A program made the position numbers and the translations under genes. This document shows positions 10,373-23,611 of a DNA stretch of 61,594 bases, piece after piece. The first letter of the stretch is position 1. The number at the start of each line of letters is the position of its first letter. This DNA is from Schoenoplectus triqueter. Lineage: Eukaryota > Streptophyta > Magnoliopsida > Poales > Cyperaceae. The stretch lies in contig CAXKVV010001177.1 of the NCBI GenBank assembly GCA_964058805.1, positions 1-61,594 on the forward strand, written 5' to 3'. Under the pieces are notes generated by a model. The model searched no databases. It was not told the origin of the DNA and saw only the letters and a list, made by a program, of their open reading frames with translations.

Positions 10373-13300
10373 TAAATATAATTTAAAGATTTTAACACTA
10401 TTTTGAAAAAAAAAATAACTTAGCACAAATAAATATAGGAATAGAAATCAAATCTAACGAGACAATATAAAATAAACATAATAGACGATCGAATTAAAAT
10501 ATGAAGATAACGACTATGAGATAATGTGCTTAATATTTAATTTGAATAAATTTCTATTTAAAACTAATGGTAACATATGAAATAAAATAATTTATTCAAT
10601 AAATTTGACTAGCTACGCCATCTTCCACACCGAAATACCACAGAAAATCCTCAACCCATTATCTCTCATTTAATACCCATCAAATCACTCACAATCCTCT
10701 CTCTCTCCCATACTTCTCTTTTATTCTCATTTCCTCTCTTCTGATGCCCATCTCTCCTGTCCCTTTTTAATTTCTCTAACTCTCTCCCTGTCTCGCTAAG
10801 TACTGAAGCTCCATCCATCTTCTTCATTCTTCCCATTTGCCTCATCTCCAGTTCCCTCTCAATCACCATCCCTCTTGAACTCCTCATCTCTCACACAATC
10901 TGACAGTGCCTCACCTCCTCTCTCACTCACTACGCGACATAGCAGGACACCACTGACCACCCTCAACCGTGCCCTTCCCCTTTATCTCATTCTCTCTGCT
11001 GATACCAAAATTATCCCAGTCTATCCACCATTTCGAGCACCAACCGCCAGGTCATCACTGAGCCCCCACCCCGGATGACCCTCTCGTTCCCCTTTTTTTT
11101 ATTTTCCTGGCCATCTTTCCCATCATTCCTTCTCAGATTTGATGGCACAGCAGCTCAGATCTTGCTCCAAGACCAGATCCGCAACCCCCACATCCCTTCC
11201 TCCCTCACCTCTTTCCTTCTCTGGCGCAAACATCGCTCAGCTCTCTTCCGACTTAGCCTAGTGTGCAGCAACGCCCCTCATCCCCTTAACTGCTTGATTC
11301 TTACTGGTAAACACTGAAATTGAATTTTATGCATTTTATGAAAGCTGATTTGATTGAAAGTTAATTTTCTGGTTTGCTTGATTGATTGTTTTGTTTGCTT
11401 GCTCGATCTTGTGAGGTGCCACCCCGCCTTGAATAAACTAAGTAATTAGTGTGGTTTGGGGAGGGGATTTGCACTTGGTTGCTTGATATCAGTTCTCTGG
11501 TTCTTGTTGGCTGACCTGTGATGATTGAAATATCCATCTGCACCTTGGTTCTGAATTTGGACACTAATAGTTTGATTATGGCCAGCTTTTCGTGTGATAT
11601 CGATTTAATTGAATATATTAGACCTAAAGGTTATTGTTGCTGAAATCTCTGTTTAATTGTGGCCTGATTTAATACCTTGCTTGACCCTTGACTCACTATT
11701 AGCGAATCTACCTATACCCAATCTTGCCTTGAATTCATTGCTGCGCTGGTATAAATCTGGTTGACTAATTTGGTTCTATACTTGATGGCTGATTCTCTGA
11801 CTTACTGGCTGGTTGCTACCCTTAGGCCCCTTCCTGCTTTCTTTCTGGTATAGTCCTAGTTTCGGGTTTTGCCTTAGCTGTTCGATTTCTTCCCTTGTTA
11901 CCTCTATTAATGACTGAAACTATGATTTATGCTGGAATCTTTTTATTTATTTGCGATTTAGAGTTGTACTGGTCCTTATCTTTGAACTTGGTTTTTGGTC
12001 TGCTAAGAACTTCAAAAAAATTCATAATTGGAAATAAATATAAAGCACGCCCATGTAAGAAGCAGGATTGTCATAACAAAGATTTATTGGGCCTAATGAA
12101 TGATAAACAATTAAATGAGAATAACCTACACAAGTATTAACAAGTTCATTTATTTATATAATAGTAGTTAATTAATTATTCTGAAATCATAATAATTAGA
12201 TTTAAAATGATTATGAAATTAGTAAGTAATTTTATCAAAAAAAAAAGTATATTAATTAAAGTTAATTACATGTGTATCAAATGCATTTTTCCTTTTATTA
12301 AAATAGTTATGATGTACTAATACATATGATAAAGAAAATTAGTTATGCTAGTAATAGATATAAAATAAATGTGTGCGAATCACTGTTTTGATTTATAAAT
12401 TATCATATTTACATTAACTATAATAATGAGTATATTATAAATAATATGATTTTTAAATTTAAAATATATACCTATGATTTATCTCAATGCAGTAATGGCG
12501 ACAAGTATAATATAATCCAAACTTACTTATTAAATAAGCTACTTAGGTGATAAAAATATTTACAAACACTAGAAAATATATTTTAGTTAATTTTTCTATC
12601 TTAGTAAGATAATATTAAGTATAAAATAGTATATATTAATCAATTTCTCTATTTTTAGATAATTAAATTTTCAAATGTTAATTAAAATAATTAAGTGAGA
12701 ATGTTATGATAACTAAATAAATCTAAATAAAATTTAGTTAATTCTATTTGTCAAATTAGATATAAGTTAATTATAAACTTTAAATAATAACGCTCTCGTC
12801 TCCGCGTCCGGTATACCATGACCTAACCAGACCAATCGTGAATAGGATACTCGGCAATTTAATCTATATTGACTTCATAGGTTCTCGAGTCTTATCTTGA
12901 CGAGCCGACCAACGACTACACTCGAGATGAGACGGCCGATGGGATCGTGATGCGTCACCGGAGACCAAGCAATCAGACGCTATCAGCCTTGCCAAAATAC
13001 TCAGGTGCGGATTGCACTGAGATTTACGATTTCTTAGGATATGACTTTAAATTATATTTTCTTTTCTTTTGATATTGAAACTTGTTCATATCATCCGCAT
13101 TTCATTTTATATGCATTTCATTTGATCATTAATTAGATTAATATTTTAAGTTAATTAGTTATAGGATAGATTATCCTAGATAGAGGAAGTAGTATTTAAT
13201 AATTTAATTTAATCAGTTACATGGTAGATTATCTAGGATAGATTATCTTAGATAGAGTAATTAGTATTTAATAATTTAATATAATTAGTTATAGGATAGA

Positions 13301-14705
13301 ATATCCTAGATAGAGGAAGTAGTATTTAATAATCTAATATAATTAGTTACATGATAGATTATCTAGGATAGATTATCTTAGATAGATTAATTAGTATTTA
13401 ATAAATTATATTAGTATTAATTAAGTATCTTGAAATTTTTATTATATAAATAATGTGATTTTTAGATTATAATTAATCAGATTGTTATATTGATCAAATT
13501 AAGCGAGACATAACTAAATTGAATTAAGATTTGAATTTGCATATTATCCGTTTTCTATAATTTGTATGATATTATGAAACTCAAGGAAAATTTTAAGTTA
13601 AAAATGAATATCCAAATTTGGGTTTGGGAAGAGTGTCAGTACCGACTCGATTTTATAATAAAATACACTTTAAATTTATTATTGAGGAGCTATTCCGTGG
13701 TTACAGTGATTATTTTATCACTTTATATTTACCAGTGACTATTTTGTCACTTTATATTTGTTCGTGATTGATTCACTTCATTTTATATTATTTTCGGATA
13801 GTCTCCTTCAATCTGAATTATATATTGATAAAAATCGAGTCGTTGTTCGTTTCATTATAGTAAGGGACTGAGCGGGATAAATTAGGGATGGTTTTGATAG
13901 TGAATGACGCTCTCTTCTATAGAGCGGGCTCTCTTCTATAGAGCACTGGTTGAGGTCGGTTCTTTCTGAAAAGAATTTATCCCGCAAAGTCATTCGTGTG
14001 ATATGGGAGTTTGAACCCGTACTTTTTATATTATAATATCTCAGAATGATTCATTTTGGGTTTATCCTTGATTTAAAATATTCATGATTTCAAGTAATGC
14101 ATTTTATTAAACTCTTTTGGATTCTTTTATACTCTACTCAGAACAAAATTTAATCAATTTAATTATTTAAACATTAAATTTCATGTAACTGTAATATTTA
14201 TTATAAAAATAAATTTGTAATGGTTTTAAGTCTAAGCCTAGAGATTTGTAACATCTCGGTGCTGGACCTAAAACCGCACTGAGTGATTTATCACTCACAT
14301 TTCCACGGTGGTTGTGGGGTCCAGGTTTTACAGGAGCGGGATCGAGTATTTGATGAGAGTGCTAGGTGCAGTCCTGCGTGGTGACAGAGGTGCTTCGCCG
14401 CTTCCGCATGTGAGCAGGGTAGTGGATTAGGATTTATCGGGTTTCGAGTTTTATTTCTTTCTTTTGGGTTTTTCTTTGAGAGATTTTGCTGCCCATTCCG
14501 ATGGAGCTAGCCCCGCCGATGTCGGCGTTGTATTTCTCTTTGTTCATTCTGGACTGTATGGTCATGTATACTATATTATTATTGTTTTGTTTATTCTGTG
14601 ATTTTCTTATTTTATTCATTTAGCCTTTCGTACGCACGTCTCGTCGTGCGTACGTGGCGGGATTTAGCACCCCTAACCCGATTCATTTATTTCTGGGGTG
14701 TGACA
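10233..14705 (+). repeat. 5' LTR of the LARD element
   Basis: 4,473 bp, TG...CA termini. The stretches compared with the 3' LTR are identical, apart from an AT microsatellite near 10330-10362 that is 8 bp shorter and a C at 10999 where the 3' LTR has A (18029). Contents include a pyrimidine-rich block (10690-11260), a two-copy tandem repeat of about 120 bp (13150-13395) with TATCCTAGATAGA motifs, and a GC-richer tail (14250-14700). Short frames inside recur in the other LTR and match no protein I know. Confidence 0.95.
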
Positions 14706-14713
14706 TCCTTCGG

Positions 14714-14725
14714 TGGTATCAGAGC
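14714..14725 (+). promoter_or_regulatory. Primer-binding site for initiator tRNA-Met
   Basis: TGGTATCAGAGC, complementary to the 3' end of plant initiator tRNA-Met, begins 8 bases after the 5' LTR. Confidence 0.85.
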
Positions 14726-17240
14726 ATGGAATTTATAATCCGATTCATATAAACCATGCTAGGGTAACCTCTAAGAATCTCGAGCTATGAATAAAGTAAA
14801 TAAAATAATAATATGTACATGACATAGGTTGTGAGGGGTAGGTCTAGAAAAAGGGCGGGACAAGCGTTACACGCTATTGTGCGTTATTCCTCCGGATCCC
14901 ACTACTTGAACGTAAGACAATTCAATAAACACATTTATAAAAAGTTTAACATTGTAAAATTTTGAAGACTAAATTGCATTAATTCCCCTAATCTTTTATC
15001 ATTCTGCTCGACCTGATATTCTGACATAGACTGTGAGGACTGTGAGGTCAGAGTCCTCACACTCAGAAGATAATAAAATATTGCAAAAGTATATTTCTTT
15101 TTATATGTGATGTTATAACTCAAACTAATAATGCAACTAGTGAGAATTTTAAATTCGAATCAGAGCATAATGATAATAGCGACTATATATTGATGTAAAG
15201 TTAAATCTCATGTTTAGATTCTTATAGATTTGCTATTTTTGATTTTTCCCTCGTGATCACAATGGAGTGCATTTCTACGCCTCAACAAATAGTGTTTCGA
15301 TCTCGCCAAAGTGTCCAGTGATTTAGTATCAGCCTAATCGATTTAGGACGATGAAATAATTTCTATAAAACATTTAAAATGACAATCATAGTCAAAATAA
15401 AATAATAATAGGTACGACTTAAAGGACAAAACAAAAAGGAAAGGACCTCATCATAGAGAAACCAAATTTTAAATAAGTAGGAGTCCGTAGGACAATAAAT
15501 TCCACTAATCGATCAATCGTGCCGAATTAGTTTCCCTCTTGCTTCAATTTGATTACTCGAATCTCCATTTAACCGCATTTGTTCCTATAAAAGTTCTATC
15601 AACATTGTACTCGAATTTTCATTTTTTGGGCCGTAATTTAACCCTTCGATAGATATCGTATCATCGATTTTTCATCCTCAATAAATTCCATAGTTGTCCT
15701 TGGCTCAATTCGATTTTTTAAAACTTCTGGGAAATTATCGTTGATGTTTGCTTCCGCATTGTATATGAAAAAGAAAATTATTATATGCCTAAATATATTG
15801 TTTCTTACCTTATTCAATTTGACCAAAATGTATGTATTTATCTCATTCTCGAGGCGCAGTGGAAGCATGATTGGAACATTCGACGACCTTCCTTGGCTTG
15901 AACTCTCAACACTTGATAATCGTAAATTATTTTGAATTTTATATTAACGATAAGTAAGCTACAAATATTTTTGATAGTGTACGATTATAAAATGTACATG
16001 AGATTTCTATTTGGAACTATAACCATATACTTCATAGTATATCATAATACAATCTATAAATATAATGAGATTTATAAGAACATACTAGGTGCAACTAACA
16101 ATCAACGATATAATCATTCAGAATAAATAACACAATCAGAATAAAACCAAAGTTCCACATTTAATTAGCATTTGATCAAAATAAATAAACTCAAATATAT
16201 TTTTAATACGAATAGATTAGGCATGATCACTTAGTTAGGTTCCAGTTAGTAATCAGTCAAATATTATGATAAATAAATAGGTCCTAATTCCAATAATAAA
16301 TATATATATATATATATATTAAATTTAAAAGTAGCAATTATGAGATGACCTTGGAAGAAAATAAATAATAAGAATAAACAAATAACCAATGACTATCCAA
16401 TTTAAATTATACTAGTAGAACGAAGTGAGAAAAAAAAATCAGCATACAAAAATTCCTTAGATGGATGAATGTCAATTTACATAAAACAAAATCACAAAGG
16501 GTGAATACGTTTGTATAAGCAAGCATGTCATAATTAGACGCAGTAGAAGAAACAAACTCAGCGTAAAAAAAAATATAATAATAATAATAATAAAAATATA
16601 ATTAATTAATTAAATGATAAAACAAGGAGAATCCTACATAGCTAAAATATTATATAAAAAGCTCACACAACAACATGAAAATACATAAGAATAAGTTTAA
16701 TTCATAGGAACTTAACTCAAAGATCAAACTAAAATTGATAATAATAATAATAATATTAAATATTGAAATAAAGTCAAATTAATATTTACTGCATGTTCAT
16801 ATTTATATACAAGTATTAGTGCATCATTTTCACAGTTCATTTATAATAATTAAAAAGATACGCTTCAAAATGTTTATTAGTACATTGCCTCGCACATTCG
16901 AAAAGGAATTTATGCACATTATTGTAATATAGACAATTATATCATGAGGACAATAAATCTAAAAGTATAATAATTATAAATGTAAATTAAGCAAATGCAT
17001 TTAATAACTCTCTATATATTAGAAGCGATAAACGACACATGTGACAGCCGAATAAATAAACTTAAAGTTGATGTCAAACATATATTAATTAAGCACGATG
17101 AATTGATTAGCTTAAATTAAGTACTCAAACAAGCTTGACGATAAAATTTAACAAGAACAAATTTAGTAACATCGATGAACGACACAATAAAATTTTCATC
17201 ACTCCCATCTACATCTTGTTTCGAGGACGAAACATTATTT

Positions 17241-17254
17241 AAGGGGGGGTGAAA
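17241..17254 (+). promoter_or_regulatory. Polypurine tract of the LARD element
   Basis: AAGGGGGGGTGAAA lies directly before the 3' LTR. It is purine-only except for one T and sits where plus-strand priming is expected. Confidence 0.85.
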
Positions 17255-17348
17255 TGTTAAACCGTGAAATTTAATTAAGAAATAATGATAATAAGGTAAT
17301 AAATAAATTAATTTAACACAAATTAGTAAATAACATAAATCTGCAATA

Positions 17349-17402
<54 letters not shown>

Positions 17403-20400
17403 TAAATATAATTTAAAGATTTTAACACTATTTTGAAAAAAAAAATAACTTAGCACAAATAAATATAGGAATAGAAATCAAATCTAACGAGACAATATAA
17501 AATAAACATAATAGACGATCGAATTAAAATATGAAGATAACGACTATGAGATAATGTGCTTAATATTTAATTTGAATAAATTTCTATTTAAAACTAATGG
17601 TAACATATGAAATAAAATAATTTATTCAATAAATTTGACTAGCTACGCCATCTTCCACACCGAAATACCACAGAAAATCCTCAACCCATTATCTCTCATT
17701 TAATACCCATCAAATCACTCACAATCCTCTCTCTCTCCCATACTTCTCTTTTATTCTCATTTCCTCTCTTCTGATGCCCATCTCTCCTGTCCCTTTTTAA
17801 TTTCTCTAACTCTCTCCCTGTCTCGCTAAGTACTGAAGCTCCATCCATCTTCTTCATTCTTCCCATTTGCCTCATCTCCAGTTCCCTCTCAATCACCATC
17901 CCTCTTGAACTCCTCATCTCTCACACAATCTGACAGTGCCTCACCTCCTCTCTCACTCACTACGCGACATAGCAGGACACCACTGACCACCCTCAACCGT
18001 GCCCTTCCCCTTTATCTCATTCTCTCTGATGATACCAAAATTATCCCAGTCTATCCACCATTTCGAGCACCAACCGCCAGGTCATCACTGAGCCCCCACC
18101 CCGGATGACCCTCTCGTTCCCCTTTTTTTTATTTTCCTGGCCATCTTTCCCATCATTCCTTCTCAGATTTGATGGCACAGCAGCTCAGATCTTGCTCCAA
18201 GACCAGATCCGCAACCCCCACATCCCTTCCTCCCTCACCTCTTTCCTTCTCTGGCGCAAACATCGCTCAGCTCTCTTCCGACTTAGCCTAGTGTGCAGCA
18301 ACGCCCCTCATCCCCTTAACTGCTTGATTCTTACTGGTAAACACTGAAATTGAATTTTATGCATTTTATGAAAGCTGATTTGATTGAAAGTTAATTTTCT
18401 GGTTTGCTTGATTGATTGTTTTGTTTGCTTGCTCGATCTTGTGAGGTGCCACCCCGCCTTGAATAAACTAAGTAATTAGTGTGGTTTGGGGAGGGGATTT
18501 GCACTTGGTTGCTTGATATCAGTTCTCTGGTTCTTGTTGGCTGACCTGTGATGATTGAAATATCCATCTGCACCTTGGTTCTGAATTTGGACACTAATAG
18601 TTTGATTATGGCCAGCTTTTCGTGTGATATCGATTTAATTGAATATATTAGACCTAAAGGTTATTGTTGCTGAAATCTCTGTTTAATTGTGGCCTGATTT
18701 AATACCTTGCTTGACCCTTGACTCACTATTAGCGAATCTACCTATACCCAATCTTGCCTTGAATTCATTGCTGCGCTGGTATAAATCTGGTTGACTAATT
18801 TGGTTCTATACTTGATGGCTGATTCTCTGACTTACTGGCTGGTTGCTACCCTTAGGCCCCTTCCTGCTTTCTTTCTGGTATAGTCCTAGTTTCGGGTTTT
18901 GCCTTAGCTGTTCGATTTCTTCCCTTGTTACCTCTATTAATGACTGAAACTATGATTTATGCTGGAATCTTTTTATTTATTTGCGATTTAGAGTTGTACT
19001 GGTCCTTATCTTTGAACTTGGTTTTTGGTCTGCTAAGAACTTCAAAAAAATTCATAATTGGAAATAAATATAAAGCACGCCCATGTAAGAAGCAGGATTG
19101 TCATAACAAAGATTTATTGGGCCTAATGAATGATAAACAATTAAATGAGAATAACCTACACAAGTATTAACAAGTTCATTTATTTATATAATAGTAGTTA
19201 ATTAATTATTCTGAAATCATAATAATTAGATTTAAAATGATTATGAAATTAGTAAGTAATTTTATCAAAAAAAAAAGTATATTAATTAAAGTTAATTACA
19301 TGTGTATCAAATGCATTTTTCCTTTTATTAAAATAGTTATGATGTACTAATACATATGATAAAGAAAATTAGTTATGCTAGTAATAGATATAAAATAAAT
19401 GTGTGCGAATCACTGTTTTGATTTATAAATTATCATATTTACATTAACTATAATAATGAGTATATTATAAATAATATGATTTTTAAATTTAAAATATATA
19501 CCTATGATTTATCTCAATGCAGTAATGGCGACAAGTATAATATAATCCAAACTTACTTATTAAATAAGCTACTTAGGTGATAAAAATATTTACAAACACT
19601 AGAAAATATATTTTAGTTAATTTTTCTATCTTAGTAAGATAATATTAAGTATAAAATAGTATATATTAATCAATTTCTCTATTTTTAGATAATTAAATTT
19701 TCAAATGTTAATTAAAATAATTAAGTGAGAATGTTATGATAACTAAATAAATCTAAATAAAATTTAGTTAATTCTATTTGTCAAATTAGATATAAGTTAA
19801 TTATAAACTTTAAATAATAACGCTCTCGTCTCCGCGTCCGGTATACCATGACCTAACCAGACCAATCGTGAATAGGATACTCGGCAATTTAATCTATATT
19901 GACTTCATAGGTTCTCGAGTCTTATCTTGACGAGCCGACCAACGACTACACTCGAGATGAGACGGCCGATGGGATCGTGATGCGTCACCGGAGACCAAGC
20001 AATCAGACGCTATCAGCCTTGCCAAAATACTCAGGTGCGGATTGCACTGAGATTTACGATTTCTTAGGATATGACTTTAAATTATATTTTCTTTTCTTTT
20101 GATATTGAAACTTGTTCATATCATCCGCATTTCATTTTATATGCATTTCATTTGATCATTAATTAGATTAATATTTTAAGTTAATTAGTTATAGGATAGA
20201 TTATCCTAGATAGAGGAAGTAGTATTTAATAATTTAATTTAATCAGTTACATGGTAGATTATCTAGGATAGATTATCTTAGATAGAGTAATTAGTATTTA
20301 ATAATTTAATATAATTAGTTATAGGATAGAATATCCTAGATAGAGGAAGTAGTATTTAATAATCTAATATAATTAGTTACATGATAGATTATCTAGGATA

Positions 20401-21735
20401 GATTATCTTAGATAGATTAATTAGTATTTAATAAATTATATTAGTATTAATTAAGTATCTTGAAATTTTTATTATATAAATAATGTGATTTTTAGATTAT
20501 AATTAATCAGATTGTTATATTGATCAAATTAAGCGAGACATAACTAAATTGAATTAAGATTTGAATTTGCATATTATCCGTTTTCTATAATTTGTATGAT
20601 ATTATGAAACTCAAGGAAAATTTTAAGTTAAAAATGAATATCCAAATTTGGGTTTGGGAAGAGTGTCAGTACCGACTCGATTTTATAATAAAATACACTT
20701 TAAATTTATTATTGAGGAGCTATTCCGTGGTTACAGTGATTATTTTATCACTTTATATTTACCAGTGACTATTTTGTCACTTTATATTTGTTCGTGATTG
20801 ATTCACTTCATTTTATATTATTTTCGGATAGTCTCCTTCAATCTGAATTATATATTGATAAAAATCGAGTCGTTGTTCGTTTCATTATAGTAAGGGACTG
20901 AGCGGGATAAATTAGGGATGGTTTTGATAGTGAATGACGCTCTCTTCTATAGAGCGGGCTCTCTTCTATAGAGCACTGGTTGAGGTCGGTTCTTTCTGAA
21001 AAGAATTTATCCCGCAAAGTCATTCGTGTGATATGGGAGTTTGAACCCGTACTTTTTATATTATAATATCTCAGAATGATTCATTTTGGGTTTATCCTTG
21101 ATTTAAAATATTCATGATTTCAAGTAATGCATTTTATTAAACTCTTTTGGATTCTTTTATACTCTACTCAGAACAAAATTTAATCAATTTAATTATTTAA
21201 ACATTAAATTTCATGTAACTGTAATATTTATTATAAAAATAAATTTGTAATGGTTTTAAGTCTAAGCCTAGAGATTTGTAACATCTCGGTGCTGGACCTA
21301 AAACCGCACTGAGTGATTTATCACTCACATTTCCACGGTGGTTGTGGGGTCCAGGTTTTACAGGAGCGGGATCGAGTATTTGATGAGAGTGCTAGGTGCA
21401 GTCCTGCGTGGTGACAGAGGTGCTTCGCCGCTTCCGCATGTGAGCAGGGTAGTGGATTAGGATTTATCGGGTTTCGAGTTTTATTTCTTTCTTTTGGGTT
21501 TTTCTTTGAGAGATTTTGCTGCCCATTCCGATGGAGCTAGCCCCGCCGATGTCGGCGTTGTATTTCTCTTTGTTCATTCTGGACTGTATGGTCATGTATA
21601 CTATATTATTATTGTTTTGTTTATTCTGTGATTTTCTTATTTTATTCATTTAGCCTTTCGTACGCACGTCTCGTCGTGCGTACGTGGCGGGATTTAGCAC
21701 CCCTAACCCGATTCATTTATTTCTGGGGTGTGACA
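17255..21735 (+). repeat. 3' LTR of the LARD element
   Basis: 4,481 bp, the near-identical partner of the 5' LTR. The 8-bp length difference lies in the (AT)n run near 17355-17392. It is followed directly by the ACTAT target duplication and then by PMD intron sequence. Confidence 0.95.
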
Positions 21736-21788
21736 ACTATTCCATCCTTTTAATTTTGTAATTAAATTAATAATATTTTATTATTTAC

Positions 21789-22187
21789 CTCTAGAGTCAC
21801 GGTCATCTCGCCAAAAGTGAAGTGAAATGTATGAGTTTCTGGCCTCCAAAACTCTATCAACGCGCTCAATAAACCCGTATCAATCTTTAAGTTACGGGCT
21901 TCCGCTTCTTGGACATAAATCTCACGCAATCTGGCGAGATGAAGAAATCCCATAACTCGCAACCTACTCTGAATGTGCGAGATGTATGGTATCGTGGGAC
22001 GGTAAGTGCGGAAATGAATGATATTGTTATCTCTCTGTAATTTTCATTTCATAATTAGCTTCTCGTATATATGTATTTTATTATTATTTTTAAGAATATA
22101 ATGTACCTGTGCCTGACTATAATGTGTCCGATGTTTATCTTCAGGGAGATAAATTATGATATTCTCATCTCGTTGCTCGCCTGCCAT
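21789..22187 (-). pseudogene. PMD gene, exons 1-2 (5' end)
   Basis: Exon 1 (22187-22107, 27 codons) starts MAGEQRDENIIIYLPEDK and ends at a CAG/GTACAT donor. Exon 2 (22034-21789, 82 codons) encodes [18 protein letters not shown] and then [19 protein letters not shown], the conserved beginning of the plant mobile domain. It ends at GAG/GTAAATAA. Both exons keep phase with exon 3 at 10211, across an 11.6 kb intron that is almost entirely the LARD insertion. These exons have no internal stop. With the retrotransposon in intron 2, correct splicing would need removal of 11.6 kb, so transcripts may end in the LTR. The gene is already disabled by stop codons in exons 3 and 9. Confidence 0.88.
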
Positions 22188-22249
22188 TATCTAGTAAAAA
22201 AATTCATTTCATAATTAATTTATAATTATTGTACTTCATTTTTAATCTA

Positions 22250-23310
22250 TCTATCATATAATTAAATAAACAATAAATTCTACAATTAATCTACACAATT
22301 AAATTAAATTATAATTAATCTACATAATTAAATTAAATTCTAATTAATCTACATAATTAAATTAAATTACAATTAATCTACACAATTAAATTAAATTATA
22401 ATTAATCTACATAATTAAATTAAGTTATAATTAATCTACACAATTAAATTAAATTATAATTAATCTACACAATTAAATTAAATTATAATTAATCTACATA
22501 ATTAAATTAAATTACAATTAATCTACACAATTAAATTAAATTATAATTAATCTACATAATTAAATTAAGTTATAATTAATCTACACAATTAAATTAAATT
22601 ACAATTAATCTACATAATTAAATTAAATTATAATTAATCTACATAATTAAATTAAATTATAATTAATCTACACAATTAAATTAAATTAAAATATAATTAA
22701 TCTACATAATTTCACGTTTAAATTATAATTAATCTACATAATTAAATTAAATTATAATTAATCTACACAATTAAATTAAATTAAATTATAATTAATCTAC
22801 ACAATTAAATTAAATTATAATTAATCTACACAATTAAATTAAATTACAATTAATCTACATAATTTAATTAAATTACAATTAATCTACACAATTAAATTAA
22901 GTTATAATTAATCTACACAATTAAATTAAATTATAATTAATCTACACAATTAAATTAAATTATAATCTACACAATTAAATTAAATTATAATTAATCTACA
23001 TAATTAAATTAAATTATAATTAATCTATACAATTAAATTAAATTAAATTATAATTAATCTACATAATTTCACGTTTAAATTATAATTAATCTACATAATT
23101 AAATTAAATTATAATTAATCTACACAATTAAATTATAATTAATCTACACAATTAAATTAAATTAAATTATAATTAATCTACACAATTAAATTAAATTATA
23201 ATTAATCTACACAATTAAATTAAATTATAATTAATCTACACAATTAAATTAAATTATAATTAATCTACACAATTAAATTAAATTTTAAATAATCTACACA
23301 ATTAAATAAT
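22250..23310. repeat. 29-bp AT-rich minisatellite upstream of the PMD gene
   Basis: A tandem array of roughly 34 units with consensus AATTAAATTAAATTATAATT plus AATCTACAC. Variants alternate CACAATT and CATAATT, and two interruptions contain TTTCACGTTTAAA (near 22710 and 23068). It lies inside the MULE, between the PMD start (22187) and the right terminal region. Confidence 0.92.
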
Positions 23311-23359
23311 ATTTATAAAAAATTACCTTTAATTGCAAAATCCACAGAAATGCTAGCGT

Positions 23360-23515
23360 GCGTTTTTTTCCTCCGGTTCTCTTCCTTTCTCTTTCCTTCT
23401 CTTCTCTTCTCTTCTCTTCCCCTCTCTCTTCCTCTCTTTCTCTCTTTCTCTCTTCCTCTCTCTTCCTCTCTTTCTCTCTTTCTCTCTCTCTTCGTTTCTC
23501 TCTTTCTCTCTCCTG
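23360..23515. repeat. Polypyrimidine (CTTT/CT) tract
   Basis: About 150 bases of almost pure C/T on the plus strand (GA-rich on the PMD sense strand), with CTCTTCTCTT and CTCTCTTTCT units. It lies just downstream of the presumed PMD TATA box, so it would fall in the transcribed leader. Frames across it are low-complexity artefacts. Confidence 0.85.
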
Positions 23516-23542
23516 TCAACAACGCGCAGGTGTGTTGCGCGG

Positions 23543-23554
23543 TAGAATATATAC
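23543..23554 (-). promoter_or_regulatory. Presumed TATA box of the PMD gene
   Basis: On the minus strand CACCCGTATATATTCTAC follows directly after the two palindromes of the right end. This mirrors the transposase side (TIR, palindromes, TATA). The distance to the ATG (22187) is about 1.36 kb, filled by the CT tract and the minisatellite, so a long leader or an undetected 5' intron is implied. Confidence 0.5.
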
Positions 23555-23562
23555 GGGTGAAA

Positions 23563-23611
23563 CGCGCCACTGGCAGTGGCGCGTTTCACCCGCGCCAATG
23601 GCAGTGGCGCG
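23563..23611. promoter_or_regulatory. Two GC-rich palindromes next to the right TIR
   Basis: Copies at 23563-23583 and 23591-23611 match those at 4241-4383. The first extends to 13-bp arms (AAACGCGCCACTG / CAGTGGCGCGTTT) around one base. The second has one mismatch. Confidence 0.82.

Larger units (their letters stand above)
14706..17254 (+). other. Gene-less interior of the LARD element
   Basis: Contains the primer-binding site near its left end and the polypurine tract at its right end. CGAGGACGAAACATTATTTAAG just before the polypurine tract resembles the 3' end of chromovirus-type Gypsy elements, hinting at the parent lineage. The longest frames are 60-100 codons with no gag, protease, integrase or reverse transcriptase motifs, and the one near 17117-17428 is mostly translated (AT)n. 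Confidence 0.8.
10233..21735 (+). mobile_element. LARD-type (large retrotransposon derivative) LTR element
   Basis: Two long direct repeats (10233-14705 and 17255-21735) start TGTTAAACCG and end GGTGTGACA. A perfect 5-bp duplication ACTAT flanks the unit (10228-10232 and 21736-21740). After the left LTR comes TGGTATCAGAGC (14714-14725), a primer-binding site for initiator tRNA-Met. Before the right LTR is a purine tract AAGGGGGGGTGAAA (17241-17254). Orientation is therefore plus. The 2,549-bp interior has no gag or pol. LTRs of about 4.5 kb with a gene-less interior fit the LARD class, mobilised in trans by Gypsy-like proteins. It sits antisense in PMD intron 2: the intron sequence resumes directly after the second ACTAT. 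Confidence 0.95.

Noticed and set aside
10666..12140. Frames repeated identically at 17696-19170 as possible duplicated genes
   Set aside because: They are parts of the two LTRs of one retrotransposon; no protein family is recognisable and no gag/pol is present.
17117..17428. 103-codon minus-strand frame with IYIYIYIY
   Set aside because: It is translated (AT)n across the LARD polypurine tract and the start of the 3' LTR.
22250..23310. CRISPR-like array of regularly spaced units
   Set aside because: Units are contiguous AT-rich 29-mers without unique spacers, in a plant nuclear context.
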